Below, piece after piece: positions 34,827 to 45,452 of a stretch of 64,000 nucleotides of DNA. Position 1 is the stretch's first letter; each line of letters begins with the position of its first letter. Both the position numbers and the translations under genes were made by a program. Under the pieces are notes generated by a model. That model did no database searches, had not been told where the DNA came from, and was given only the letters and a program-made list of their open reading frames with translations. The stretch is from Alphaproteobacteria bacterium (GTDB taxonomy: Bacteria > Pseudomonadota > Alphaproteobacteria > Puniceispirillales > UBA1172): positions 1 to 64,000 of the forward strand of contig JADHOM010000003.1 in NCBI GenBank assembly GCA_016778985.1, in the 5' to 3' direction.

Positions 34827-36134
34827 CTAGCGGACTAGTTTATCCATTTGATCTGTTGACATGAGCATATTGGCGCGCTTATCCCCAATCGCCGCCATAA
34901 CTGGATATTCAGCCAATATCTTTTCACTCATCTGTTCAATATCACGGCAAGTAATGGAATTAATCATATCCAGATAGCTTGCTGCATCTTTGAGATCGCC
35001 ATAACGCCACCATTCGCGCGGCATCGCCTCACATATATTCATGACGCTTTCTCGTTGCATGAGAACAGATGACCGCATCTGCGCTTTCGCCCTCTCGCAT
35101 TCATCGGCGCCTGTCTTTTGGGCTAAATCTGCCAGCTGATCAAAGGCAACACTAATCAGCTCATTGCCATCATCGGCATCCGTGCCAGCATAGACGCCGA
35201 AATTGCCATAATCAGACATTGTCTGACTGAAAGCAAAGACACTGTAACATAAGCCTCTTTTCTCGCGAATCTCTTGAAATAACCGTGACGACATACCGCC
35301 GCCATATAAAATCGCTAATGCCCGCAAGACAAAGCGATCATGATCTGTGGATGGCTGCACAGGCCAGCCAAAGACAAGATGTGTCTGTTCCAGCTCTCTT
35401 ATCAGAATATCTTGCCGCTTGCCATCTTGATCGGGCCATTTAGGGGCATGTCTTTCGGGTGTATCAACTGGCTTTAATAATTTGGCTTCGATGGCATCAA
35501 CATGCTGCAACAAATCATCATGATCAATCTGCCCAGCCGCCGACAGCACCATATTACTGGCGCCATAATAGCGATCCATAAAGGTTGCTAAGTCTTTCCT
35601 TGCAAAGCTATTCACACTATCGGTTGTCCCAAGGATAGGCCGACCAACCGGGTGATGCGGATAACATATTGACTGAAACTGATCAAAAACAATATCGTCA
35701 GGGGTATCATGCGCCTGACCAATCTCTTGGATAATAACGCCCTTTTCTCTGACAATCTCATGATCAGGTAAGGTCGATTGCGTCAGGATATCAACCAGCA
35801 TATCAAGACCAAAGCTCAGATGTTCGGGCAATAAGCGGATATAATAGGCGGTTTCCTGACGGCTCGTATGGGCGTTAATAAAGCCGCCAATATCTTCGAC
35901 CTGACGGGCAATGGTTTCCGCATCTCGGCTCTCAGTCCCCTTGAACGCCATATGTTCTAGCATATGGGCAATGCCATGTTCACTTTCACGCTCATCTCTG
36001 CTGCCTGCTGATATCCATATACCTATTGCTAGGCTGCTGGCATGTGGCATCGCTGTTGTGGCGACAATTAGCCCACTATCACTGCGACTGACCCGTGCCG
36101 TGTTGCTGCTCAATAAGGGGGATGATGCGGTCAT
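34827..36134 (-). CDS. M16 family zinc metallopeptidase (processing-peptidase-like)
   Basis: 435 residues. The inverted zinc motif HMLEHMAFKG (HxxEH, about 56-65) with a downstream acidic ligand region, ETAYYIRLLPEHL, and the C-terminal glycine-rich GGGMSSRLFQEIREKRGLCY are as in bacterial relatives of mitochondrial processing peptidase beta. No signal peptide is apparent. It follows thrC by 15 bases, the usual alphaproteobacterial pairing. Substrate not known. Confidence 0.92.
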   Translation of the reverse strand: MTASSPLLSSNTARVSRSDSGLIVATTAMPHASSLAIGIWISAGSRDERESEHGIAHMLEHMAFKGTESRDAETIARQVEDIGGFINAHTSRQETAYYIRLLPEHLSFGLDMLVDILTQSTLPDHEIVREKGVIIQEIGQAHDTPDDIVFDQFQSICYPHHPVGRPILGTTDSVNSFARKDLATFMDRYYGASNMVLSAAGQIDHDDLLQHVDAIEAKLLKPVDTPERHAPKWPDQDGKRQDILIRELEQTHLVFGWPVQPSTDHDRFVLRALAILYGGGMSSRLFQEIREKRGLCYSVFAFSQTMSDYGNFGVYAGTDADDGNELISVAFDQLADLAQKTGADECERAKAQMRSSVLMQRESVMNICEAMPREWWRYGDLKDAASYLDMINSITCRDIEQMSEKILAEYPVMAAIGDKRANMLMSTDQMDKLVR

Positions 36135-36149
36135 AGGTGCAAAACCCCT

Positions 36150-37553
36150 CTATCGGCTATGGTTTTGAATAAGGCAAGCAACAGCGTCAGATGTGGCAGC
36201 AGCAGTCAGCCGCTGATGTGGGCGTTCCATCAGATCAGCGAGATGTGGCGGCAATTCTGGCCTGACCCCTGTTGCCTTTTCCACAGCATCGGGAAACTTC
36301 GCCGGATGCGCGCATGCTAGTGCAACAATCTGATCATCACTTGATTTGGCAGCCTCACGCGCTGCCGCCAGGCCAATGGCGCTATGCGGGTCAACCATGA
36401 TACCGTCTTGACGCCAAGTCTGGCTGATTTCATTCAGCGTCGCCGCATCATCACAGCGAAAACCGCTAAACATATTGATATCAGACGCCATCATATCACG
36501 AGTCAGAGTAAACTGTCCGGTGCTGTTAAAACGGGTCATAATATCGCGGGTTTGCGCCCCATCACGGCCAAGCAATTCAAACATAAGCCGTTCAAAATTG
36601 CTCGATACCTGTATATCCATTGACGGGCTAAGGCTTGGCTCAACCACGCGGCGTTCCATAACACCAGTATCAAAAAACCGCGTCAGAATATCATTGCGGT
36701 TTGAGGCACAGATAAAGTGTTTGATCGGCAAGCCCATTTTCATCGCTGCATAGCCAGCAAAAATATTGCCAAAATTGCCCGTTGGCACGGCAAAGGATAT
36801 CGGTTTTTCAAGCCCGCCCAATGCCAAAACTGATGTCACATAATAGACAATTTGCGGCATCAGACGCGCCCAGTTAATCGAATTGATCGCCGATAACCCA
36901 ACGTGATCCCGAAACGCTAAATCACCAAACAGCGATTTGACAATCGCCTGACAATCATCAAAATCACCAGCAACCGCGACCGCATAGGCGCCGTCAGCAA
37001 TCACACTTGTCATTTGCTGTTCTTGGACAGGTGACACGCGGCCATCAGGATAGAGGATAAAGATATCGACCATGTTACGGCCGCGGAATGCCTCTAATGC
37101 AGCCGAGCCTGTATCACCGCTAGTCGCCCCCAGAATTACCGCTTTCGAGTCACGCTTTTTCAGCTCATGATCAAACAGCCTGGACAGCACTTGCATCGCC
37201 ACATCTTTGAAGGCAATGGTAGGCCCGTGATAAAGCTCACATAAATGAATCTGATCATTGATACGGGTTAATGGGGTAACATTATTTGCCGAAAATGTCG
37301 CATAGGCGTTTTGGCTAATCCCTAGCAATTCATCAAAAGATAAATCATCGCCAGTAAACTTGGCCATGATCCGCGCCGCTACCTCTGCATATGGCATGTT
37401 AGTCATGGCCATCAGCTCACCATCAGCAAATTGTGGCCATTCTGTTGGTAGATATAAGCCGCCATCGCGGGCTAATCCGGCTAATAGCGCATCAGCAAAG
37501 CTAATCGGGGCATCCTGCCCTCGCGTGCTAATATATTGCATGGAACCTGACAT
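36150..37553 (-). CDS. thrC: Threonine synthase
   Basis: PLP enzyme converting O-phosphohomoserine to threonine. 467 residues: N-terminal MQYISTRGQDAPISFADALL (family ISTRG start), PLP lysine in HGPTIAFKDVAMQVL, phosphate loop ATSGDTGSAAL and FAVPTGNFGNIFAGY. It is embedded in the cytochrome oxidase operon, 3 bases after SURF1 and 15 before the M16 gene, a synteny common in Alphaproteobacteria. Confidence 0.95.
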   Translation of the reverse strand: MSGSMQYISTRGQDAPISFADALLAGLARDGGLYLPTEWPQFADGELMAMTNMPYAEVAARIMAKFTGDDLSFDELLGISQNAYATFSANNVTPLTRINDQIHLCELYHGPTIAFKDVAMQVLSRLFDHELKKRDSKAVILGATSGDTGSAALEAFRGRNMVDIFILYPDGRVSPVQEQQMTSVIADGAYAVAVAGDFDDCQAIVKSLFGDLAFRDHVGLSAINSINWARLMPQIVYYVTSVLALGGLEKPISFAVPTGNFGNIFAGYAAMKMGLPIKHFICASNRNDILTRFFDTGVMERRVVEPSLSPSMDIQVSSNFERLMFELLGRDGAQTRDIMTRFNSTGQFTLTRDMMASDINMFSGFRCDDAATLNEISQTWRQDGIMVDPHSAIGLAAAREAAKSSDDQIVALACAHPAKFPDAVEKATGVRPELPPHLADLMERPHQRLTAAATSDAVACLIQNHSR

Positions 37554-37556
37554 TGT

Positions 37557-38285
37557 TTATGATTTCACCCGTCCAAATCGACCTGCCGCTCTATGCCATG
37601 CGATATAAACGCCAATTAAGCCTAAAGCAAGACCATACCATGTTATTGCATATTGCAAGTGATTGTTAGGAAGATTGATATCAACCGCCGCCCCGATTGG
37701 CAAAGTCTTGGCCTCTGGGTCGCACAACGCATCCATCGTAAAACTGGTGATCAGTTGGTCATTAAGCGAATGATAACTGGCAATATCAGCAATAGATAAG
37801 GTAAACCAATCATTTTTTTCAAGGTTATTATCAGGAACAAAATAGCCTTTTTGGGCAGGCAAGCGGATAATTCCATCAATCGATACAAGATCATTGATCA
37901 AGGTCGATGGGCGGCTGTCTGGCGTTCTATATTTCTGTGATACCCAGCCCCGATTAACCAGCACAATGCGGCCATCAGATAACTCTAACGGGGTGATGAC
38001 ATGATAGCCTGCTGTTCCCTCATAGGTGCGGCCAGTTAACTGCACCTCATACTGATGCAGCCAGGTGCCTTCTGCGGTCACCCGTTGGTATCTTTGGGGG
38101 CTATTGGCATCAATCGCTATTACTGCTTGCGGAGCTGAATGTGCACGTTGCTCAAACTCAGCAATCAGCTCAGCTTTCCACTGCAAGCGATAAATCTGCC
38201 AACTCCCCAGAGCGATCAATAAAACCAGAGCGATGAGCGAACAAATCGTCATCCACAAGGCTGGACGAAATCCCATCCTTTTCAT
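37557..38285 (-). CDS. SURF1 family cytochrome oxidase biogenesis protein
   Basis: Assists heme a insertion into subunit I. 242 residues: N-terminal transmembrane helix (about 9-30) with GSWQIYRLQWK (family GxWQxxRxxWK), a periplasmic domain with GYHVITPLEL and VLVNRGWVSQ, and a C-terminal helix with NNHLQYAITWYGLALGLIGVY. Both family motif regions are intact. Start at 38285 or an ATG three codons later. Confidence 0.93.
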   Translation of the reverse strand: MKRMGFRPALWMTICSLIALVLLIALGSWQIYRLQWKAELIAEFEQRAHSAPQAVIAIDANSPQRYQRVTAEGTWLHQYEVQLTGRTYEGTAGYHVITPLELSDGRIVLVNRGWVSQKYRTPDSRPSTLINDLVSIDGIIRLPAQKGYFVPDNNLEKNDWFTLSIADIASYHSLNDQLITSFTMDALCDPEAKTLPIGAAVDINLPNNHLQYAITWYGLALGLIGVYIAWHRAAGRFGRVKS

Positions 38286-38291
38286 GCCTTT

Positions 38292-38657
38292 CTAAAAATA
38301 CTTTTTATCCGGATCATGTATCCGAAATTGCCAACCAATGATCAGTGCTTTTAATGGACGCAGGCTTTTCATTGTCGCGATTAACATGACTACCCCCCAG
38401 AGCAAGGCTTGCAGCCATAATGGCGGTGATGCCAATACTTCAAGCAGAAAAGCCAAGGGGACAATTAATGCGCCATAGATAAGCACAAGAAATGATGCTG
38501 GCCCATCGCCAGCATCAAGTTCACTAAAGTCAAAATTGCAAGAGCTACATGACGGCGCCATTCTCAGCCATGATGAAAATAATGAGCCTTCGCCGCAATT
38601 CGGACACGTATTTTTTAAGGCGCGCCTGACCGGCCCTATTGGGCTTCCCTCACGCAT
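38292..38657 (-). CDS. DUF983 zinc-ribbon membrane protein of the cox operon
   Basis: 121 residues from the ATG at 38657; a TTG at 38666 also lies in frame. An N-terminal zinc ribbon has CPNCGEG and CSSCNFDF, followed by DAGDGPASFLVLIYGALIVP and two transmembrane helices. DUF983 proteins accompany alphaproteobacterial cox operons; a role in oxidase assembly is suspected, not proven. Between ctaE and SURF1. Confidence 0.88.
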   Translation of the reverse strand: MREGSPIGPVRRALKNTCPNCGEGSLFSSWLRMAPSCSSCNFDFSELDAGDGPASFLVLIYGALIVPLAFLLEVLASPPLWLQALLWGVVMLIATMKSLRPLKALIIGWQFRIHDPDKKYF

Positions 38658-38662
38658 GTTAA

Positions 38663-39448
38663 TCAACCGCCCCAGATATAGACAGCAACAAATAAGAACA
38701 ACCAGACGACATCAACAAAATGCCAATACCATGCAGCGGCTTCAAATCCAAAATGTTGTTTGGCGGTGAAATGACCAATAGCACCACGATACAAACAGAC
38801 CAATAAGAACAGCGTTCCAATGATCACATGCAACCCATGAAAGCCTGTCGCCATGTAAAAGATAGAAGGATAAATGCCATCGGTGAAAGCGAAATGAGCA
38901 TGATGATATTCATAGGCCTGAAGTGCTGTAAACAAGGCACCCAGACCAACCGTTACCGCTAATCCTATCATGAAATCACGGCGCTTATCATGCAGTAGAG
39001 CGTGGTGCGCCCATGTTACCGTACACCCCGATAACAGCAGGATCATGGTGTTAATCAAAGGCAAGTCGAGGGGGTCAAAAGTATGTATTCCTTCAGGCGG
39101 CCAGATACCGCCAACCGGAAATAACGCCCGATCAAAAAACGCCCAAAAGAAGGCAACAAAAAACATCACCTCAGATGAGATGAAAAGCATCATTCCATAA
39201 CGCATACCAATTTGTACAATAGGGGTATGATGGCCTTGATATTCCGCCTCACGCACGACATCACGCCACCAATAAAACATGGCCGCAAGAACTAGCGCTA
39301 AGCCCAGCATCATCAGATACCCACCATAAGCATGTTCATGCATGAACAAGACGCCACCAATAGCCATAGTCAATGCCGCCATTGATCCTAATGCTGGCCA
39401 AGGACTTGGCTCTACTAAATGATATGGATGCTTCTGTTCTCCACTCAT
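38663..39448 (-). CDS. ctaE: Cytochrome c oxidase subunit III
   Basis: Seven-helix core subunit of the aa3 oxidase. 261 residues: [12 protein letters not shown] at the start, the [20 protein letters not shown] helix, [16 protein letters not shown] and [20 protein letters not shown] are all characteristic, including the conserved Glu of SSEVMFF. Follows ctaG after 40 bases. Confidence 0.97.
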   Translation of the reverse strand: MSGEQKHPYHLVEPSPWPALGSMAALTMAIGGVLFMHEHAYGGYLMMLGLALVLAAMFYWWRDVVREAEYQGHHTPIVQIGMRYGMMLFISSEVMFFVAFFWAFFDRALFPVGGIWPPEGIHTFDPLDLPLINTMILLLSGCTVTWAHHALLHDKRRDFMIGLAVTVGLGALFTALQAYEYHHAHFAFTDGIYPSIFYMATGFHGLHVIIGTLFLLVCLYRGAIGHFTAKQHFGFEAAAWYWHFVDVVWLFLFVAVYIWGG

Positions 39449-39488
39449 GTTTTCCCCCTTCAGTGTTTCAGCAGATCAATTATATGAT

Positions 39489-40043
39489 CTAGTCTCCATT
39501 TTCTACAGCAAAAAACGTGTAGGACAAGGTAATTTCAGGCACTTCCTGCGTGTTAATATCTTGATCAATGTCAGGATCAAGATAAAAGACAACAGGCATT
39601 TTCACCGTCTCACCCGGTTGTAATGTCTGTTCCTCAAAACAAAAACAATCAATTTTCATAAAATATGAACCTGCCTTAAATGGCGTCACATTAAATGTTG
39701 AGGTACCAGTTGTTGACACATCACTCAGATTCGTTGCCGTATAATGAATCAAGACTTCTTCACCCGGCATCACCGATACAGGCGTCTGAGGGCCAGCAAA
39801 ATGCCATTTCAAATCTGGCATAGTTGACGCATTAAATCGCACATCACGAACTATCGCCCCTGCCGCACCACCTGGTGCTTCTAGCGATACTTGCGTCGTC
39901 CCGCCATAACCGGTAACCTTACAGAATAACTGATAAAGCGGCACTGACGCATAAGCCAACCCAACCATACCCATCACCAAACCCATGATAAAAACCATCA
40001 TGCGTTTGTTGCGATAGTGCAGATGTGTCATGTTACTATGCAT
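39489..40043 (-). CDS. ctaG: Cytochrome c oxidase assembly protein CtaG/Cox11
   Basis: Membrane-anchored copper chaperone that delivers CuB to subunit I. One N-terminal helix, then SVPLYQLFCKVTGYGGT (conserved Cys) and the copper site KIDCFCFEEQTL (CFCF motif). 184 residues; an ATG four codons in is an alternative start. It overlaps the coxF-like stop by one base (coupled). Confidence 0.95.
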   Translation of the reverse strand: MHSNMTHLHYRNKRMMVFIMGLVMGMVGLAYASVPLYQLFCKVTGYGGTTQVSLEAPGGAAGAIVRDVRFNASTMPDLKWHFAGPQTPVSVMPGEEVLIHYTATNLSDVSTTGTSTFNVTPFKAGSYFMKIDCFCFEEQTLQPGETVKMPVVFYLDPDIDQDINTQEVPEITLSYTFFAVENGD

Positions 40044-40246
40044 TATTCGACGCTCATCTTAACAATGGTGATGACAAAAAATAATACCGCCAGACCAAGA
40101 ACAACCCCCAGCATAACCAAATTACGGCGACGCATAACGGCGGCATGATCGGTAAGGTGATCAGAGACTTGTTCAACATCTAGATTGGTGGCTTGCTTTG
40201 GGGTTTTTTTAGGCGCTTTTGGCGTGTTCTTAACAGCTCTAGCCAT
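40043..40246 (-). CDS. CoxF-like small cytochrome oxidase assembly protein
   Basis: 67 residues: a basic Lys/Pro-rich N-terminus (KNTPKAPKKTPKQ), then RRRNLVMLGVVLGLAVLFFVITIVKM with one transmembrane helix. Size, basic-then-helix layout and position between ctaB and ctaG fit the CoxF-type proteins of alphaproteobacterial cox operons. Function not established. Confidence 0.8.
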   Translation of the reverse strand: MARAVKNTPKAPKKTPKQATNLDVEQVSDHLTDHAAVMRRRNLVMLGVVLGLAVLFFVITIVKMSVE

Positions 40247-40249
40247 GAT

Positions 40250-41161
40250 CTACGCTCCCATCCAGAACGGCGCTATAGCCGCATCAAGACCAAGTCCCAA
40301 AAAGATCAGAAACAAATACAAAATCGAAAACTTAAATAACGCCATTGGGGTTTGCATATCAGCATCATCTGACCGCCAAACCGCCCATGACAACATGACA
40401 AAACGCAGACCCAAGACAGCGGATAATGCCATGTAAGCGTAGCTGGATAAGCCGATCAGCGTCGGAACCATGCCAGCGACAGCAACAATAAGAGCATAGA
40501 TAAATATCTGGTTTTTGGTTGCCTTAAAGCCATGAATAACTGGCAACATTGGCACCCCAACACGGGTATAATCGTCATTCCTGACCAATGCCAACGCCCA
40601 AAAATGCGGCGGTGTCCAAGCAAAAATGATCAGAAACAAAATCGCCGGAGCAAGTCCAAAATCGCCACCAGCAGCTAGCCAGCCAATGACCGGTGGGAAC
40701 GCCCCTGCGGCGCCGCCAATAACAATATTTTGAGTCGTGCTGCGTTTCAGCCAGACGGTATAGATATAGCCATAAAAGAATATGGTAAAGGCCAGCATAG
40801 CCGCCGCACTAGCGCCGCCTGTAAAATATAACACCAGAACCGACAACACCGAAATGATCAGCCCAAGACTTAAGGCTTCGTCAGGTTGCACTAGCCCTTG
40901 CGGCAATGGCCGGTTGGCGGTGCGTTCCATCTGGGCATCAATATCGCGGTCATACCATTGGTTAATCGCCCCTGATGCCCCGGCACCTGCGGCGATTGCC
41001 AATAATGAGATGATCATCAAAACCGGATGCGTATCCATTGGCGACACTAACATCCCAACAAGAGCTGTGAAAATCACCAAGCTCATGACACGCGGCTTCA
41101 TCAGAGCAAATAAATCCCCTGGTGAAGCCAGATGTGGTTGTGTCGTTATTACCTGAGCCAT
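40250..41161 (-). CDS. ctaB: Protoheme IX farnesyltransferase (heme o synthase)
   Basis: Adds the farnesyl group to heme b, first step to heme a. 303 residues from the ATG at 41161, which has AGGA 7 bases upstream; a longer frame to 41191 was rejected. UbiA-type Asp motifs NQWYDRDIDAQMERTANRPL and a second at LVRNDDYTRVGVPMLPV; eight or nine transmembrane helices. CtaA (heme a synthase) is not seen in this window. Confidence 0.95.
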   Translation of the reverse strand: MAQVITTQPHLASPGDLFALMKPRVMSLVIFTALVGMLVSPMDTHPVLMIISLLAIAAGAGASGAINQWYDRDIDAQMERTANRPLPQGLVQPDEALSLGLIISVLSVLVLYFTGGASAAAMLAFTIFFYGYIYTVWLKRSTTQNIVIGGAAGAFPPVIGWLAAGGDFGLAPAILFLIIFAWTPPHFWALALVRNDDYTRVGVPMLPVIHGFKATKNQIFIYALIVAVAGMVPTLIGLSSYAYMALSAVLGLRFVMLSWAVWRSDDADMQTPMALFKFSILYLFLIFLGLGLDAAIAPFWMGA

Positions 41162-41205
41162 AATGGATCCTGATACGTTATCTTTGATCACCTGCCAGCG
41201 GTTGA

Positions 41206-42819
<1,614 letters not shown>

Positions 42820-42822
42820 TTA

Positions 42823-43674
42823 CTATTCGACTGATGCCAATTCCACCTCAGATGGTGTAATTGGTCCAGTTGCAAATTCTTCTTTCGCGACCTCAAGCCA
42901 AGTTTTATAATTCTCAGCTGAAACCGCCTTAATGACGATAGGCATATAGGAATGGTTGGTGCCACAAATCTGATTGCACTGGCCATAATATGTTGCCTCA
43001 CCCATTGGCACATCGATCCATGTTTCATTAGTGCGTCCAACAACTGTATATTTCTGAACAGCTAGTGATGGCACAAAGAATGAATGCATGACATCAACGC
43101 CTTCGACCAACAGCTTGATCCGCGTTCCTTCGGGGACAACCATAGGATAATCAACTTCCAGTAACCGCTGCTGACCTTCTGTCAGGTCTGCTTCATCAAT
43201 CATGTAGCTATCAAAAGCAATTTGCTCATCTGGATACTCATAGCTCCAATACCACTGAGCGCCAGTTACCTTAATCACCATATCGGCTAGGTCTGTCCTG
43301 TCTTGATAATAGAGCAAGCGGAAAGATGGAACCGCGATTACCACCAATATAATCACTGGTATGACCGTCCAAAGCACTTCAATCAGTGGGTTATGGGTGG
43401 TTTTAGAAGCAACCTTGTTTTTAGATGCGCGAAACCGAAAGCATGTATAAACCAACAGCAACAAGACAAATACCGAGATTGCCGTAATGATGACCAATAA
43501 AAGGTTATGCAAATCATTGGCTTTTTCAGCGATTGAGCCGGCTGGCGGCTGTAGCCCTATTTGCCATGGCTCAGGTGCTGCCGCCATAGCTGTTGCCGAC
43601 ACCACTATCATAGCGACAAAGCTCACCAGACTGGTAATGGCGCCAAAAGATTTGACTAAATTGCTATTCCGCAT
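42823..43674 (-). CDS. ctaC: Cytochrome c oxidase subunit II
   Basis: CuA subunit that accepts electrons from cytochrome c. From the ATG at 43674, preceded by a strong AGGGGG, 283 residues; the frame open to 43725 would bury the signal peptide and was rejected. Signal peptide to about residue 31 (ATAMA), two transmembrane helices, then the cupredoxin domain with WYWSYEYPD and CuA ligands C233, C237, H241, M244 in YGQCNQICGTNHSYM. No fused cytochrome c domain. First gene of the cta operon. Confidence 0.96.
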   Translation of the reverse strand: MRNSNLVKSFGAITSLVSFVAMIVVSATAMAAAPEPWQIGLQPPAGSIAEKANDLHNLLLVIITAISVFVLLLLVYTCFRFRASKNKVASKTTHNPLIEVLWTVIPVIILVVIAVPSFRLLYYQDRTDLADMVIKVTGAQWYWSYEYPDEQIAFDSYMIDEADLTEGQQRLLEVDYPMVVPEGTRIKLLVEGVDVMHSFFVPSLAVQKYTVVGRTNETWIDVPMGEATYYGQCNQICGTNHSYMPIVIKAVSAENYKTWLEVAKEEFATGPITPSEVELASVE

Positions 43675-43977
43675 GGATATTCCCCCTATTTTGAATTCGG
43701 GAACCGAAATTCTAATACCGAACATAAACAGATATTAATAGAAATGCCACATTTGAAACAAGTTCAACTTACCTATTTCTTGCGACAGGTGGTCGCATGA
43801 GCACCGCCAAAGCCCGATTATAAAGATAATTTACCTTTTCATCCTTCAATATCGTATCATAGCACTATATAAATATGAGAGCGTAAGTTATGTTTAGGCA
43901 TAGTCCTCAACATAAATTGAATTATAAATGGAAACATCAATTAATCATATGATTAACAACGTATCAAGGATTGTATA
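43675..43977. other. 303-base divergent intergenic region between ctaC and tldD
   Basis: No gene was found here. It holds the ctaC ribosome-binding site, an inverted repeat TTGAA-N5-TTCAA (43753-43767), a hairpin TGCGAC-N5-GTCGCA (43781-43797), and the tldD-side promoter region with a palindrome (listed separately). A weak -35/-10 pair for ctaC may overlap the first inverted repeat on the minus strand (TTGTTT, 17 bases, TTAATA). The whole region is A+T-rich. Confidence 0.6.
43917..43956 (+). promoter_or_regulatory. Candidate tldD promoter overlapping a 16-bp palindrome
   Basis: TTGAAT (43917-43922), a 17-base spacer and ATTAAT (43940-43945) give a moderate sigma70-like promoter. The last five bases of the -10 overlap a perfect palindrome TTAATCATATGATTAA (43941-43956), a natural place for a dimeric repressor. 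AAGGA lies 7 bases before the tldD ATG. Confidence 0.4.
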
Positions 43978-45417
43978 ATGGACGCGATTAGCAAAACAAA
44001 TGAGCTGTTTTTCAACAAAACAGAACTAGATGAAGCGCAAATCATGCCCATAATCAGTGACGCGCTTAGCACCAGCGATGATGGCGAGCTATTCCTTGAA
44101 GAAAGCCATTCCGAACAACTTGTCTTTGATGATGGCCGCATGAAAGCCAGTAATTATGACCGCTCAATAGGGTTCGGTCTGCGCGGGATTTCAGGCGAAG
44201 CACATGGCTATGCCCATTCTGATGAAATGACACTAGATGCGTTAAAACGCGCCGCCGGCACGATTAAAACGGTGAGCGACGGCTATGATGGTCATTTTGC
44301 GATCCCGCCAAAAGGTGGCCATAACACACCGCTTTACACCGATGAAAATCCACTTGAAGCAACGGATTTCAATACCAAAGTCAAACTGCTACAAGATATA
44401 GATGCCTATGCGCGTTCAGCGGACCCCATGATTAAACAGGTCAGCGTTTCGGTTGCAACAACATGGCGCGCCGTTCGCATTATCCGCCCCGATGGCTTTC
44501 AAGCCGCTGATATCCGTCCGCTGGTCAGGCTGAATGTATCCGTGGTTTTAGAAAAAGATGGCCGTATGGAAAGCGGCGGCAGTGGCGCTGGTGGCCGCGT
44601 CATGCTGGATCAATGGCTCGATCCCTCATCTTGGCAAAGTCAGGTTGATGAGGCTATCCGCATCGCCAGAGTTAATCTCACTTCCGTCGCAGCGCCTGCT
44701 GGTGAACTTGAGGTCGTGCTTGGCCCCGGCTGGCCGGGGGTGATGCTGCATGAAGCCGTGGGGCACGGGCTAGAAGGCGATTTTAACCGCAAAGGCACAT
44801 CGCTTTTTAGCAGCCGCATGGGTGAGCAAGTTGCCGCCAAGGGCGTTACCGTCATTGATGATGGCACCATGATGGATCGCCGCGGTTCTATCACCATTGA
44901 TGATGAGGGTACCGCATCACGGCGCAACACGCTGATAGAAGATGGTATTCTTGTTGGTTATATGCAGGATCGCCAAAATGCCCGCTTGATGGGAGTTGAG
45001 CCAACAGGTAATGGCAGACGTCAATCCTTTGCCCATTCCCCGATGCCGCGCATGACCAATACCTTCATGACCAATGGCGATTATTCTAATGCAGAGATAC
45101 TTGCTTCGGTTAAAAACGGTCTTTATGCGGTTAATTTTGGTGGCGGTCAGGTCGATATCACAAGCGGTAAGTTTGTCTTTACCGCTTCCGAAGCCTATCT
45201 GATCGAGGATGGTAAAATCACCGCCCCAGTCAAAGGCGCAACACTTATTGGCAATGGCCCAGATGCTATGGGTAAGATTACCATGATCGGCAATGACCTT
45301 GAACTCGATCACGGGGTTGGGACATGCGGTAAAGCCGGACAAGGCGTGCCTGTTGGTGTAGGCCAACCAACATTGAAAATGGGCGGCATCACCATTGGCG
45401 GCACAAATATCGGCTGA
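43978..45417 (+). CDS. tldD: Metalloprotease TldD
   Basis: Catalytic half of the TldD/TldE peptidase, which acts on unfolded peptides (e.g. microcin maturation in E. coli). 479 residues: zinc motif HEAVGHGLEGD with HExxxH (first His about 258), preceded by GPGWPGVML; C-terminal GTCGKAGQGVPVGVGQPTL, including the family Cys ligand region. The partner TldE/PmbA is encoded at 51597-52934, not adjacent. AAGGA precedes the ATG. Confidence 0.96.
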   Translation: MDAISKTNELFFNKTELDEAQIMPIISDALSTSDDGELFLEESHSEQLVFDDGRMKASNYDRSIGFGLRGISGEAHGYAHSDEMTLDALKRAAGTIKTVSDGYDGHFAIPPKGGHNTPLYTDENPLEATDFNTKVKLLQDIDAYARSADPMIKQVSVSVATTWRAVRIIRPDGFQAADIRPLVRLNVSVVLEKDGRMESGGSGAGGRVMLDQWLDPSSWQSQVDEAIRIARVNLTSVAAPAGELEVVLGPGWPGVMLHEAVGHGLEGDFNRKGTSLFSSRMGEQVAAKGVTVIDDGTMMDRRGSITIDDEGTASRRNTLIEDGILVGYMQDRQNARLMGVEPTGNGRRQSFAHSPMPRMTNTFMTNGDYSNAEILASVKNGLYAVNFGGGQVDITSGKFVFTASEAYLIEDGKITAPVKGATLIGNGPDAMGKITMIGNDLELDHGVGTCGKAGQGVPVGVGQPTLKMGGITIGGTNIG

Positions 45418-45452
45418 TTATCTAGCCTTATACCATATGTCGGGCTCAGTTA

